A stretch of 64,000 nt of DNA from Tretioscincus oriximinensis (GCA_022410635.1 JAJVDF010000189.1:1949243-2013242); one strand, 5' to 3'; positions 1 through 11,952 are shown, numbered from the stretch's first letter. Notes: generated from the sequence alone by a model not told the origin. Numbers and translations: made by a program.

Positions 1-1240
1 TTGTATGCAAACTTATTTTGAATGAACCAAACCACCTTCAGTGAACTGCTTATATTTGTAGCTTTTTACAATATAAAACTGGGCATTTGTATTTGCATAT
101 AGGTTCAAATGTGAATGAGTGACTGTTTAAGTGGGCTGTTCTTGATGTAACCAAGGCTGTATTCAGAAAGCACTTGTTTATTCCAGGTTTTCCTGATTAT
201 CCAGATAATCAGTTTTTCCATGCTAAAGCACTGTGTTTATATCTTTACAGTTTATTTTGGATTTTGATAGTTCTTGGTAAATGAGATTTTCCCTGCACAT
301 GACCCTCTCTCCTGGCAGCCGTTTTGTTTGCTGGTTGACAAGAGGAAATGCAGTAGTCCCTCCTCCCAAATGCTATTGAAGAAGGAGAAAAAGAACTGGG
401 TTCTCAAAGTGGCTTACAAGGGTATTTTTTGTGCGAAGGCTTAAATTCTATCTTCCCCACCAGGCTGTGGTGGTTTCCATTTATGTACTTGCAGTCAGTT
501 GCAATTTCTTGCAATTCTTCCTTTCGAATAGCTGGGTTGGCTAGAGCTACAGGCTAGGAGAAGGTTCTCACACTTCCCCAGATGAAAGACTGTTTCCTTA
601 GCGACTGAGCCATGCGTGCCTACTGGATAGGCTTCAAAACCCAATCTCCCAGATGACAGTTTCCTTAGTGACTGAACCATTTGTGCCTATTGCTTAGTCT
701 ACTATCAGTATCAGGTGTCACACACACTCATTATGGGAATGTAAACAACATTCTCAAATTTTCTCACTAAAAATTGTCCACACAGCATGGCCTTTCTGAT
801 TTAACCCTATATCCCGGTTTAGAGTGAACCTGGTTAACCAATAATCCAGATAATCAGCTTTACTTTATCTAGTAGACTGGTGGTTCTAATGCAGCAGAAG
901 TTTGATTTTAAATCAAATTATTGACCCTGGCTGGATGCAGCCCAAATGAACAGGGGTTTGGTTCAATTGGGAACTAAACATGAAATTTCATTCGTGTATT
1001 AGCTCTACTTCTGAGTAGTCTCTGGCAGTATGTTTTCAAATAAGTACATTAAATTTATTTAACCCCATGCAAATGGAATTTCTTTTAGTGATGAATAATA
1101 ATAATAAAAAAGTGTTTTAATCAGTTTCAATGGGGAGAGGAGGTGCACACTGAATAATGTTCTATGTAGAACAGGCATTTTTAATATTTTTTTAAAAAGT
1201 TCTATGAGACTGGTGATTTGTGTTTTTTTTGGTTTAACAG
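1..1240. other. End of USH2A intron 7
   Basis: AT-rich intron sequence. Apart from the SINE-like copy at about 385-705 nothing is recognisable. The last 25 bases before 1241 form the T-rich tract and AG acceptor of exon 8. Confidence 0.6.
385..705 (-). repeat. SINE-like family A, copy 1, with duplicated head
   Basis: Shares the block running from the tail (rc of GAACCCAGTTCTT...) through CTTCCCCACCAGGCTGTGGTGG to GAATAGCTGGGTTGGCTAGAGC with three other copies (about 5060, 7215 and 9804). On the minus strand the head holds a motif close to a tRNA A box (TGGCTCAGTCGCTAAGG). Here that head occurs twice, at about 594-612 and 661-680. A B-box-like GGTTTTGAAGCC is the reverse complement of about 630-642. 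Role as a Pol III retroposon is inferred. Confidence 0.7.
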
Positions 1241-1462
1241 CTTGACTCCATATTCCAATGGAAACATTACATTCAGTATTCTCACACCAGAACCAAATCG
1301 TCNACCAGGCTACAATGACTTCTACAACACACCACAGCTTCAAGAATTTGTCAAAGCTTCAAAAATAAATATTAAGCTGCTTGGACAGTATCATACCACT
1401 ATGCCATGGGTTAATGTTAAGCATAGATACTATGGTATTGATGAAATTACCATTAGTGCAAG
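1241..1462 (+). CDS. USH2A: USH2A exon 8: end of laminin N-terminal domain
   Basis: A 222-bp exon, preceded by a T-rich tract and AG at 1239-1240 and followed by the donor GTAAGC. Its first base completes a split codon; it then reads LTPYSNGNITF and continues to YYGIDEITISA, with a final split codon AG|A (Arg) shared with the next exon. This is the C-terminal end of the laminin N-terminal (domain VI) fold, about human residues 443-517, with an N-glycosylation sequon (NIT). The PQLQEFVKA stretch and the RYYGIDEI ending are typical of usherin. One ambiguous base at 1303 makes a codon TCN, which is Ser whatever the base. The upstream exon is not in the window. Confidence 0.95.
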
Positions 1463-1995
1463 GTAAGCTGTTTACTATTATCTAAATAACAAAAAAAAAA
1501 GTACCCAAAGTATCGATGCTCATCACTCGCACCAATCAGAAATGCAGGGGTGGTAAAATCTGCACCCCTACGTTGCTGATTTTATACGTGATCACCAAAT
1601 GGCATTGACATTTCACAGTGACTGAGTTTTGACATCACGCACATCACCACTTTGGAGTTTTGCCGCACAGGGGCAGAGTCTATACATGCTGCCACACCGC
1701 TCATAGCTGGCCACAAACCGCACAACTCATAGCTGGCCACAAACATGCTGCTGGCTCCGCCCCACTCATCTGGAGCTTCACCTCAAGGTAAGAATGGAGG
1801 GTGGCGAGAGGCGAGGTGGCAGGGGGAAACTAGGAAGGAATCACCAGGAGAGACTTTGGTGTTTGGGGATTTTTAGCAATGTGCTGTTTTACTTTTTAGG
1901 ACACAAATAATATACATGGAAGCTGGTGACTTTGCTCTGTTGCAGACTACCTGATGGTCATGGATTTCAGCTGCTAAATTTATTTATTTATTCAT

Positions 1996-2136
1996 CTAAG
2001 ATGTTGTTCTGACACATACGGTAGTTTAATCCACCTTCAATCCTAAAGAACGGGTCTAAACCAGGAACAAATATTGTTTTCCTAGTTTACTCTGGTTCTT
2101 TAGGACTGAAGATGGATTAAAAATGTGCATCTTAGC
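1996..2136. mobile_element. Palindromic MITE-like element, family P, copy 1
   Basis: The two ends are near reverse complements: left TTTAATCCACCTTCAATCCT and right AGGACTGAAGATGGATTAAA, so the whole segment can fold on itself. Similar arms occur at about 6488-6632, 39920-40063 and 56990-57070. No coding capacity. This is typical of a non-autonomous DNA element, but the superfamily is not clear. Confidence 0.6.
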
Positions 2137-3599
2137 TTTTTAAAATAAAAAAGACAAATAATTCATTACACTTTTCTCTGTCTATAATGCTTTTTACACT
2201 TTAGACTTGTTTTATGGATTGGTGTGTATAACTGAAATCCTGATTGAAGCTTTGCTTTCGTGGTTCTTATTATGGGCTTCCATATATGGTAGTTGTAATG
2301 CTTTTATGCTGAACTAAACTCTTTGTCTTAGCCAGTTTCTTCCCCTAAAAACAAGGCTTCTGTCAGAGAAAGTGTTGCATTATCTATGACTGACAACTTT
2401 ATTGTATATGTTAAGTCAGAAGTCTTGTTGAATGCATAATTACAGCCTGTAAATAAAATGCAAATTAAGTAATGAATGAGTCTCCGATGAAAGATGTGCT
2501 ATTATTATTTTCTTTTTACTTTGGAATTTTTATTTCAGACGACAGCATCTTTTCTTGGTGAACAACATAAATTGATAATTATTAACACATTATTTTAATT
2601 TGTAGTGCATTTGAATTGTTTTGTTCTAGCCATGAAGTGTTAGAGAGCAAAAATATAGTATATACTGTTTTCAAATAGACACTATGTTTTCCTCTCTTCT
2701 ATAACATGCCTAGTCAGATAAGAGAAAATTGAGAGCCAAAGTATAGTACATACGATAGTACAAAGAAGTGTTGGACATGGGGCTCTGATACAAAATAGTG
2801 GAAGCTCCCCTCTTTGTTGCATGTTTTGTTCACACTCAATAAACTGAGAGATTCAGATAAGCTGTCACAATGTCATCTTCTGGTAGCCTAGTGAGGATGA
2901 AGTGGAAAAGTGACTATGGACAGAACATGTATAACTCATGTCATAGTGTACAGGGGTAGTGACAGCATTTAGGCGGTGCAAAAGGAAGCACTGTTCTAAA
3001 TTAGCTGACAAGACTTTTAAAACTGGACAAGGTTTAAAGCACAGATTTTAGTAACTGAAAGCAGCAGAAACTAAAAACTGAGTCTGAGTTCAAAGGTCAA
3101 AATATAAGTCCAAATACTAACTGGATGGCCAAAATGGTCTCAGTCCAATTTCTAAAAAATCTATGAGGTTGGTTGTTAGAAACAGTTTAATCTTGACCAT
3201 AGGCTTCTATTTCTATCCACTAGCCAACTCACAGGTGGGACTTGAATGGGGCCTGATACCTCAGCATTTTTCTGTAAATTTTCTGTAAATTCTCTAGCTG
3301 AATGCTAGAGCTGTTGCTGATTATAATTGCATTCCATAAACCAAATTACTTGACCCTCCTCTGCATTTGACTGAAAGTATCGATCACCAATCTCAATCTA
3401 CAGACCCTGGCCATTGCACAGGTTTCCTGGCTCTGATCCTTTCTCAGAATCAATAGGCACTTCCATGTCCAATTCCTTGCACAAGGATGAAGCCTGCATG
3501 ACAAGCACTACCAAAAGTATGCATATCCTCAAAGAAGATACACCCAAGAACTCTAGAAGCTAGAAATCTTTCAGACCAGGCATTCAAAGACATTATTTT

Positions 3600-4525
3600 T
3601 AAAGACTGGGATTACCTTTTCAGTTGGTACTGGGGATAGCTGGAAATGTATTGTGCCTGCAACTTGTTCCTGCATGGGAACAAACTGGTCTGTTCCAGGT
3701 TAGCAACAGAGGGAGCATGGACAGTTGCTATTCTGATACAAAGAATGCTTTGCAGTGGACAGCTAATCAGGCAAGGACCAGGACATCTTTTAGAAAAATA
3801 CATATTTATTAACCAGCACAATTGAACCTAAACGCAAAACTGTAACAATATGCATATTCCGATAGAAACTAATAGTACAGACTTAAAGTGCATCAAACGT
3901 TAACAAAAAGGACAATTGAACCCAAAAATTAAATGAAGGAAGATGTTAGTAAATCCTAGGTGGAGAGGAATAGCCATGGTAAATTAGGAGTGTGGCAGCA
4001 CAGCATCTTGTTGACTTACGGTCAGCCATCCAGCCTGACCGCCATTTTCCTGGCCATGCCCCCTTCTGGCATAGGCCCTGGCTGCCTGCCCCGATGGCAA
4101 GGCCAGCCCATCTATTCTGCTAGCTCAGACCCCAGCCAGACACCTCTTGCCCACGCCCTGTGGCATGAGTCTATAGTCGCCCACTCTCCTGGTAGGCCCA
4201 CCCCATGGCAGTCTGCCCATCCTGCACTCACAGCAGCCAAATAACAGCCCACCCTTTTGTGGGCACTGCTCAGACCTTCAGCCTGAGGTAGCACAATCAA
4301 TGAGGATCAGAAGCGTTGCCAAGCAAAGAGGTGGAAGCCGGTCGGCACAGCCCTAAAATGGAGGGCATCATAATCGGAGTCATCATGTCCAGCTGCACTA
4401 GAGCAGCGAGGCGGGACAGCCCAGCTGGCACGTCCTTCGAGGACATGGCTGCGGCAATGGCAGGACTCCCCTCGCCCTGATTGCTGCCACAACAAACTGG
4501 ATGCACCGGGGGAGATCTCCCTCAA
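3600..4525 (-). repeat. GC-rich unclassified repeat, copy 1 (minus strand)
   Basis: The part at 3950-4525 is far richer in GC than its surroundings. Its reverse complement matches the segment at about 41840-42230: both hold CAGGAGAGTGGG and a CATGCCACRGGSYGTGG motif in the same order, then CCATGGC, a T-rich stretch and TTTAAGTCTGTACTATT / TTTAAATATGTACTGTT. On the minus strand a TTAATAAATA signal follows near 3808. Probably a mobile element; class unknown. Confidence 0.55.
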
Positions 4526-5059
4526 GTGAGCATCTCATCTTTAAAATAGCTTATTCCTATAAAAATTTGGTAATAAAATCACATTAGTAGATAAAGTTAT
4601 TAATACCGATAAGTTCATGTTATTAATGTGCTATGTAACACATAATTTCTATGCATTGATTCTATGCAGGTTCTTGTGTTATATAAAAAGGACCACATTT
4701 TCACACAGAAAAATGTAGTTCAAATGCAGTTTAAAGCTGTATTGACTGATCTTTGTGTGGATTGAAGTGGGATGGTAATATCAACTCTTATAATATATTT
4801 CTTCTAAGTCACATTTCACCCAGTTTAAGTGTAGCCATATTGTCCACTATACATTGTTTTCTTCTTTATTCCTGATTTCACATCTGAGTGATGAGAAAAA
4901 ATAGATTTTAAAACAGACATTTTAAATCTCATTAATTGAACTTTCCAATCTCATTTTAATTAGGAATTTCAGTTTAAAAGTCATGGGACTCATGAACCAC
5001 AGTTTTGGTTGTTTGATTTAATGTGCCGTAGCTCTGATGCAGTTGGTCACTCTTATATC

Positions 5060-5325
5060 CTGCTTTTATATCCTTTTCTCACCCAAAGGAACTCAAAGTG
5101 ACTTACAAAGTTATTCTTCACTTGAAGGCTTAGATTCTATCTTCCCCACCAGGCTGTGGTGGTTCCCATTTATCTAGTCACAGTCGGTTGCAATTTCTTG
5201 CAATTCTTGCTTTTGAATAGCTGGGTTGGCTAGAGCTATAGGCTAGTAGAAGGAACTCACAGGACCTTGAAATCATATCTCTCAGATGAGAGACTGTCTC
5301 CTTAGCAACTGTGCCATTTGTGCCT
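5060..5325 (-). repeat. SINE-like family A, copy 2
   Basis: Same body as the copies at about 385, 7215 and 9804. The minus-strand head contains ATGGCACAGTTGCTAAGG, close to a Pol III A box. The tail at its left edge (TGCTTTTATATCCTTTTCTC) is the reverse complement of the GAGAAAAG..ATATAA 3' tail found on the other copies. Confidence 0.7.
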
Positions 5326-6256
5326 ACATTCTTCTCATTATTATTACAATCAAGGAGAGCCATTTGTAGAGTTCCAGAAAAATTTGAAAGGGCAAAATGG
5401 AGCAATCCTGCCCTATCATAGTGTAGAAATAACAGGATGGCTTTCCTAATATCATGGAACTGTAGATAGCCTACAGATTTAGTGGGGAAGCAGGGTGACT
5501 CCAGTTCTAAACCTTTATAATGGATCAAAATGCAATCCAGGAAGATCAAAATGACCTTCCTAAATAAGGTGATTTCCAGCTGTGGAGAGCAGAACTGGTT
5601 TGCAAAATAAATATCTTGATTTCAACAGAGGATGTCTGTATCAAAAATCAAAGGTTTTTTTGTAGCCCTTTAATGTTGAAAATGTTACACAATATCATGT
5701 TTATTTAAAATTTCAGGCACCTCCCTTTTCATCTTAGATGTTAAAGGTTACCAGAACATCAGGGTCCCAAAAGTGACCTGCTTATTTTTTACAAGGTCTA
5801 ACCATCCAAAGAAAGCTTGCAAATTATGCATTCATGCATGTTTTTTTAAACCAGAAAAATGATTAAAATTAATGTAAATAAAAAACTCGTGGTCAGTGTT
5901 TTATGGTTATTTTGTGATGTTCCAGCTGAAATGTTTGAGTTGGAAAACAATTTTAATTGTAATTAATAATTATGCATAAAATATAATAAAAATGCCCAGT
6001 GGCCATTTGAGTACATAATAGTTGGCCTACATCTTACATTGTCGGTTACTACCTTGGAAAGCAGTAGTCACTTGATATTTTTAAATGTTGAATGGCAACA
6101 GATATTAGAAGGTTGCTGTGCTTGAATTTTTTTTCGGAGATGCTTATTCTTAACAAAACCAGACAGGCACATTCACAGTAGCATAAAAACAACTGGGAAA
6201 TGCCTCTCAAATAATCATGCAATGTACGTCCCTAAATAGCTATGTTTTGTACACAG

Positions 6257-6350
6257 ATGTAATTGTTTTGGCCATGCCGATCACTGTGACACAAGTACCA
6301 AACCATACAGATGTCTTTGCTCCAAGGAAAGCTACACAGAAGGCAACAAT
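6257..6350 (+). CDS. USH2A: USH2A exon 9: first half of LE repeat 1
   Basis: A 94-bp exon between acceptor TACACAG and donor GTAAGT. The first base completes Arg; the rest reads CNCFGHADHCD and then YRCLCSKESYTEGNN, ending on a codon boundary. The CxCxGHAxxC spacing is the start of a laminin EGF-like repeat, directly after the laminin N-terminal domain as in all laminins and netrins. It lies 4.8 kb after exon 8 and 16.3 kb before exon 10. The exon is too short to have been called from open frame alone; domain logic, phase and splice sites support it. Confidence 0.94.
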
Positions 6351-6487
6351 GTAAGTATGTTAAGATGTCAAAAAGATGATTGTTTAAATTAAGTGGAACT
6401 GAACTGAAGATACTGTATGAAAATCCCAGAAATCCTTTTTTTTTTGCAGAAATCCAAAGGACACAGTCAAGCTATGAAACCTTGCAT

Positions 6488-6632
6488 AGTTGGTACTGTT
6501 CCAACATGTACTTTTAATTCAGCTTCAGTCCTGAAGAACTGGACTAAATGTGGAAAATCCATTTCCCCTTGGTTGTCCAGTTGTTCAGTACTTGAGATGA
6601 ATTAAACGTATGTGTCAGAACAGCACCTTAAC
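6488..6632. mobile_element. Palindromic MITE-like element, family P, copy 2
   Basis: Left arm has TTTTAATTCAGCTTCAGTCC followed by TGAAGAACTGGA; the right arm is its approximate reverse complement and ends TACTTGAGATGAATTAAACG and GTGTCAGAACAGCACC. Shares the CTTCAGTCCTGAAGAA core with the other family P copies. Confidence 0.55.
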
Positions 6633-7214
6633 TTCATAGCAAATGGCAAACTAACAGGTTGGTCAGCATGAGTTTTCATAGATATGCTGCCTAAGCTTTT
6701 TTTCTAATTAGTCTACACTCCTATTGCTGCATGAGGCTGCATGGCTCAGAAGACTTCCACTTCTATGGCGAGCAGATGAGAAAAGACCCATGAGAGCAGG
6801 GAGCCAGCAGCCAATCATGTGTAGGATGTGTGGTGGCTGCTGGGACCCACATGAGCATGAGGACAGCATCCCATCTGTTGGCATGGCAATTCTGCACTCC
6901 TGTTGCAACTTTCCATTCAATAATAGAGTTATGGGCTATTGGGTATAGGCCACTATACCTTCAAAATTCGGAATATAGCTGATTATGTGCAGGCAACATC
7001 AGGAAAAAAGTGCACCTTGCAGAAATGTGTCAGACTAGTTAAAAACAAACTGGTTCATTTTCAAAAGTCAGAGGTCTTCGACTATCTTGAGTTCAACCCA
7101 ACCCAATAATGGGATTAGGGGTTGGTTTGAATAAACTAAACTAGAAGGGATCTGATAGTTGAACAGTTTGTGTTAATGCTATTTTGCCATTTTAAAGGAC
7201 TTTTAAACAACTAA

Positions 7215-7500
7215 AAGTAGTAGAAGAAGAAGAACTGGGTTCTTATACCCCACTTTTCTCACCTTTCAAAGGGACACATAGTGGCTTACAAAGTATTTTG
7301 CCCAAAGGCTTACATTCTGTCTTCCCCACCAGGCTGTGGTGGTTCCCATGTATCTACTTACAGTCAGTTACAATTTCTTGCAACTCATGCTTTCGAATAG
7401 CTGGGTTGGCTAGAGCTACAGGCTAGTGGAAGGTGCTCACCCCTCCCCACGTCTAACCCACAGCCTTGAAACCCAATTTCCCAAATGAGAGACTGCATTT
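7215..7500 (-). repeat. SINE-like family A, copy 3
   Basis: Begins at the left with a GAAGAAGAAGAA tail remnant, then the reverse complement of the ATATAAGAACCC tail and the shared body (CTTCCCCACCAGGCTGTGG; CTGGGTTGGCTAGAGCTACA). The head at the right edge is truncated at GAGAGACTG. Confidence 0.7.
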
Positions 7501-9803
7501 CATCTTGTCAACCAGCCTGTATAGGTAGGAGTTTTTGTTTGGTGATCCATTTGAATAGAGCCACATCTGTAGGTTCTTGTGTTCTTGTTGTATTTCTAAT
7601 TCATATTTCCAAGCCTAGAATGTTCATAGGAGTTAGAAAGTCCAAAATGGGGTTTGGGGAAAGCCATGTATGTTAAGTCAATCTTAAAGCCATCTGAAAG
7701 TGATCTCGGCAGTGTTTTCTTTACAGCTTCTGGATATAGTCGTAGCAACATGATCAAGTGACCACAGATTTACTTCTCCATTCTTCATTCATTATTCTGT
7801 CTGCCCTATTTTTAAAATCTTCCACTAAACGGTGTTAGAGGCTAGCTTGAGAGTTATACTAGAAAGTGCCAAAGCTTTGCTTATTTCCATCAATTCAACT
7901 TGAAGTTTTGGTGTCTTATCCCCATTTTTATATTATTTTTCCTACATGTACTTGGCCTCACCATACTATCAGTTGTTCTCCTCTGTATTCAGCATTCATC
8001 CAGACATTCTTATTAGTAGTAAATTATTAATTTACTTTATAATGATAACTAAATTATTATACATAAAGAGTTATTAACTAACACTCCTTTATTAAAGCTC
8101 AGATATTTGAATGTGGACATTCTAACCATTTGGTTAGAAATGGACCTTCTAACCATCATGGACTTTCTAACCATTTGTGTGTTTTATTATCAATGGCTTC
8201 TAAGAATTGAATTGAACAAACATTTCCCTGTTTGTTGCTTGGTGTTTAAGATGATTTATGAATTGTTGCCATGGGATTGAATGTCATACATATCCACCTC
8301 CAATAAAGGTTACCATTTTTGATGAAACTCATCTCTAGGTTAATGTAGAGTTTATTTAACCCTAAAATATATTTAATATTCCCTTGGCATACAACCTATA
8401 TGTAATTGGTTGTTTAGACTTTTGATCATTGCTAAATAGGAGTAAACATATTAGACATGTAATAAACAGGAAATATAATTATTTCTGTGGACATAACAGA
8501 ACCAGGTGAATTTATAACCTTTTCTGTACTTACTTTTATCCATGCATAGAAACAGAAATTTGTTTACATGACTCCATGTACTGGGCTAATTTCATAGTAA
8601 TTTTATTGTATGTTTTACACGTTCTTCAGTTGGGTTTGATATGGTCAAATAGCTAATCAATAAACAATAACAATACCAACTATAGCAAGAAATTATCTGA
8701 AACAGCTTGTTTATGGTGTACTTACAAAAATATATATTAAAAGGAATTGGGGCAAAATTATTACTTTCTGCATGAAAGCAAAGGGTTTTTATCTTTTTTT
8801 TAATATAGAAAGCTGGATGCATTCCAGTATGCACGAAGGCCCTCAATTTCTCTGTGCCCTACTACACATTAAAATAATATTCAATAAACAAAGCTTTTGT
8901 GAATTACACTGCAGTCAATTTGGCAAGCGATGGCAAAGTTAAACCTTGATAATTTTCCAGTTCTTGACATTGGAAGGCTTGAAAAGGAATGTTTTTTACT
9001 AACTTTGCCAGACATTAGAGAAGCAGAGGGCTGAGGCCACAGATGCTATGTCCCAACAGAATCCTGTTTGTACTTATCTTGCTTTTGGAATCTTTGAAGC
9101 TGCTTTCAGTCAGAATCATTTAACTAAGCCCATGGCAAACACAGAAATATTGTTTGATTTCTTTTTCTCTGTTTCTTCTCTTAAATTTTTTTGCTCCAAG
9201 CCCCCGCTTCATTCTGATTTATAGGATTTTTAAAATTAAATATCAAAAGAAAATGCAGAAGCAAGAATAAAAATAAACAGGAAAAAGATAATCATGTTCG
9301 ATTAATTATTTCATTAGCATTGTAGAGATGATCTGGTATCTAGATCTCTTCACCATGTCTCTTTGAGAGACCCTGATACCTGCTGAGATGTGGGCTTAAA
9401 GAAAGGTATCGCAGCAGGTTTGAATCTGCCAAGGACAGACGGCAGATAAAGAATTAAGATGCCTGAGGCTAAATAATCACTCAGACAAAGGACTCTTTAA
9501 GAAAGCTGGTTTACTCCAGGAAAAGAAAGCAGGAAGTGAACCAAGATTGCTGGTGGCAATCTCTTTTAAAACGTTCCTCCCAGGCAAGGTTACAATTGGT
9601 CAGCTGATACAAAAAATCTCCCAGGCTTCTTTGGCCTTGATGATGAGTTCCTGTCAATTTTCCTACTCTTCGCTTTTCTGATGACAACTTCCTTTCTTCC
9701 AATGGAAAAGAAAGATACGCCTGTCTTTTTTAAAAGCCATGTGATGGATTCTATATAAAAAGACACTTTCTTGGCATGCCCTCAAGGCTTGAGGAGAAGA
9801 AGA

Positions 9804-10127
9804 AGCCAGGATCATGGCATGAATGGCTCAATTACTAAGGAAATGGTCTCCCATCTGGGAGATCGGATTTTAAAACCCTGTGTCGGATGTAGGGAGGAGT
9901 GAGCACCTTCCACTAGCCTGTAGCTCTAGCCAACCCAGCTATTCGAAAGCAAGAATTGCAAGAAATTGCAACTGACTGCAAGTAGTTACATGGGAACCAC
10001 CACAGCCTGGTGGGGAAGATAGAATGTAAGGCTTCGGGCAAAATACCTGCTTTGTAAGCAGCTTTGAGTCCCCTTGAAAGGTGAGAAAAGCGGGATATAA
10101 GAACCCACTACTTCTACTTCTACTTCT
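9804..10127 (+). repeat. SINE-like family A, copy 4, most complete
   Basis: The only plus-strand copy. The head has ATGGCTCAATTACTAAGG (A-box-like) and GGATTTTAAAACCC (B-box-like position), then the shared body, then TTTGTAAGCAGCTTTGAGTC, GAGAAAAGCGGGATATAAGA and a (CTTCTA)n tail. The 3' tail resembles the tail of the Sauria SINE at 39085-39150, which suggests both are copied by the same LINE machinery. Confidence 0.7.
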
Positions 10128-10129
10128 GA

Positions 10130-10651
10130 ATGCAAACTGTCAACTGACCTAAGCTGTCAGGTCCCAAGGCTGCTGGTCCGTTTTCCCACCAGGCAGCAGC
10201 TCCAGGCAGAATATTAATGTGCTGGGGACAGCTGTCCACAGACACGTTATAAAACCCCTGTGGCACACTCAGTCCCACAATGGGGTCAAACAAGTTCAAA
10301 GGAGTACACACAAGAGTAATCAGGAAACAAACCAGGTCAGTACCAAGAAACGTGGAGCAAAACTGTTAGGAACAAGATATAGACAAGGTTGGACTCAGGT
10401 TACAATCCAGAGTCCAATACCAGAGGCTAAACAAACACTATCTCAGAGACCAAATGACTAATTGCTTCCAGCAAAGTACAGCCTTGAGCAGCTGGTTTAT
10501 ATATGTCTGCTGAGCTCTGATTGCTGATTAGAACCAGCTGCTTCATCCAGAAGTGCTGACTCATCAGGGTGCGGATCTTGAGGATTGATATTGGCCTCAA
10601 GATTCTTCATCCGAAAGCTCACAGCTCTGCAATGCATGGCTGGTCATGACA
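10130..10651 (-). mobile_element. LTR-like fragment (minus strand)
   Basis: Read on the minus strand it begins TGTCATGACC at 10651, has a TATATAAACC promoter-like box at about 10505-10494, and continues into moderately GC-rich sequence directly abutting the SINE-like copy at 10127. The TG start and TATA position fit a retrotransposon LTR. No matching CA end, polyadenylation signal, primer-binding site or target duplication could be fixed, so the class is uncertain. Confidence 0.35.
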
Positions 10652-10839
10652 TAAGCAAACTATTTAAATTACAGGTTGAAACTTTAAGCCAGAGTAAATA
10701 AACTTCTCTATATTACAAACTATGGAATATTAATACAGAGGTTTGACTTAAGAAAGAATGTTTACAGACATGAATAAATACTACAAGTATTTAATATAGT
10801 TATTAATCTATAGTCATCATGATAGTACAGATTTTCCTA

Positions 10840-11952
10840 TTTTATTTATGTGGTAAATCTTGACTTCAGTAAAGCATTTAACAGAGTATCTCATTCCATC
10901 CTTATTGAAAAAATGGTCAAGTATGGGATTGATAAAACAACAGTTAGATGGATTGAAAACTGGCTTAGTGATCATACTCAAAGAGTGATAATAAATGGTT
11001 GCACATCCAATTGGAAGAATGTTTCAAGTGGCATACCACAAGGGTCTGTCTTAGGCCCAGTGCTAGTTAACATATTTATAAATGAATTGAAGGAAAACAT
11101 ATCAAATTTGCTGATGACACAAAAGTAGGCGATGTTGCTAATACTAAACAAGATGGTGATAGGATTCAAAAAGATCTAGACAAGCTGGAACAATGGGCTG
11201 AAACTAACAGAATGGTATTTAACAGAGAGAAATTCAAGATCCTACATCTGGGCAAAATAATGAAAACAGCACATATGGAATGGGAGGAATATGTCTGGGC
11301 AGCAGCACATGTGAGAAGGAACTGGGTGTTTTGGTAGATCACAGATTAAACAGTGTGAAGCAGCTGCAAAAAAGGCAAACACAATCCTGGGATGTATCAA
11401 GAGGGGCATAGAATCTCAATCACGTGAAGTAATTATTCCTCTCTACAGTACTTTGGTACGACCACACTTGGAATACTGTGTTCAGTTCTGGGGGCCCCAA
11501 TTTAAAAAGGACATTGATAAACTAGAGCAAGTACAAAAGAGTTACAAGGATGGTGAGTGGTCTGGAAACCATGTCCTATGAGGAATGGTTAAAGGATCTG
11601 GGGATGTTTAGGCTGCAAAGGAGAAGACTGAGAGGAGACCTGATAGCTGTCTACAAATATCTGAAGGGCTGTCACAGAGCAGAGGGATCAGCACTGTTCT
11701 CATTAGCACATGGAAGGACTAGAAATAATGGAATGAAACTGCAAGGGAGTAGATTAGATATCAGAAAAGACTTTCTAACAATCAGGGTGATAAACCAGTG
11801 GAACAGTTTGCCACAGGGGGTGGTGAGTCTTCAAACAGAGGCTGGACAGTCATCTGTCTGGGTTGGTTTAATGAATCCTGCATTGAGCAGTGGGTTGGAC
11901 CCAATGACCCTGGAGGTCCCTTCCAACTCTAAGATTCTATGATTCTATGATT
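10840..11952 (+). mobile_element. CR1 LINE, 5'-truncated, with classic 3' tail
   Basis: Encodes remnants of CR1 reverse transcriptase: LDFSKAFNRVSHSIL, then GIPQGSVLGPVL, then (after a frame change near 11110) FADDT-type sequence. The C-terminal part at 11550-11850 has RLRGDLIAVYKYLKG and INQWNSLPQGVV. The non-coding end TGGACCCAATGACCCTGGAG leads into TTCCAACTCTAAGATTCTATGATTCTATGA, the (ATTCTATG)n terminus typical of amniote CR1. Frameshifts show it is dead. About 1.1 kb of a roughly 4.5-kb family is left. Confidence 0.9.

Larger units (their letters stand above)
1463..6256. other. USH2A intron 8
   Basis: Contains a palindromic element at 1996-2136, a GC-rich repeat at about 3950-4525 and a SINE-like copy at about 5060-5325. 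A 19-bp direct repeat (CTCATAGCTGGCCACAAAC) occurs at 1700-1718 and 1726-1744. About 2140-3600 and 5330-6256 hold nothing I recognise. Confidence 0.6.

Noticed and set aside
10850..11942. Open frames with reverse transcriptase motifs as host genes
   Set aside because: Frameshifted, 5'-truncated and ending in the CR1 ATTCTATG tail; this is a dead LINE.
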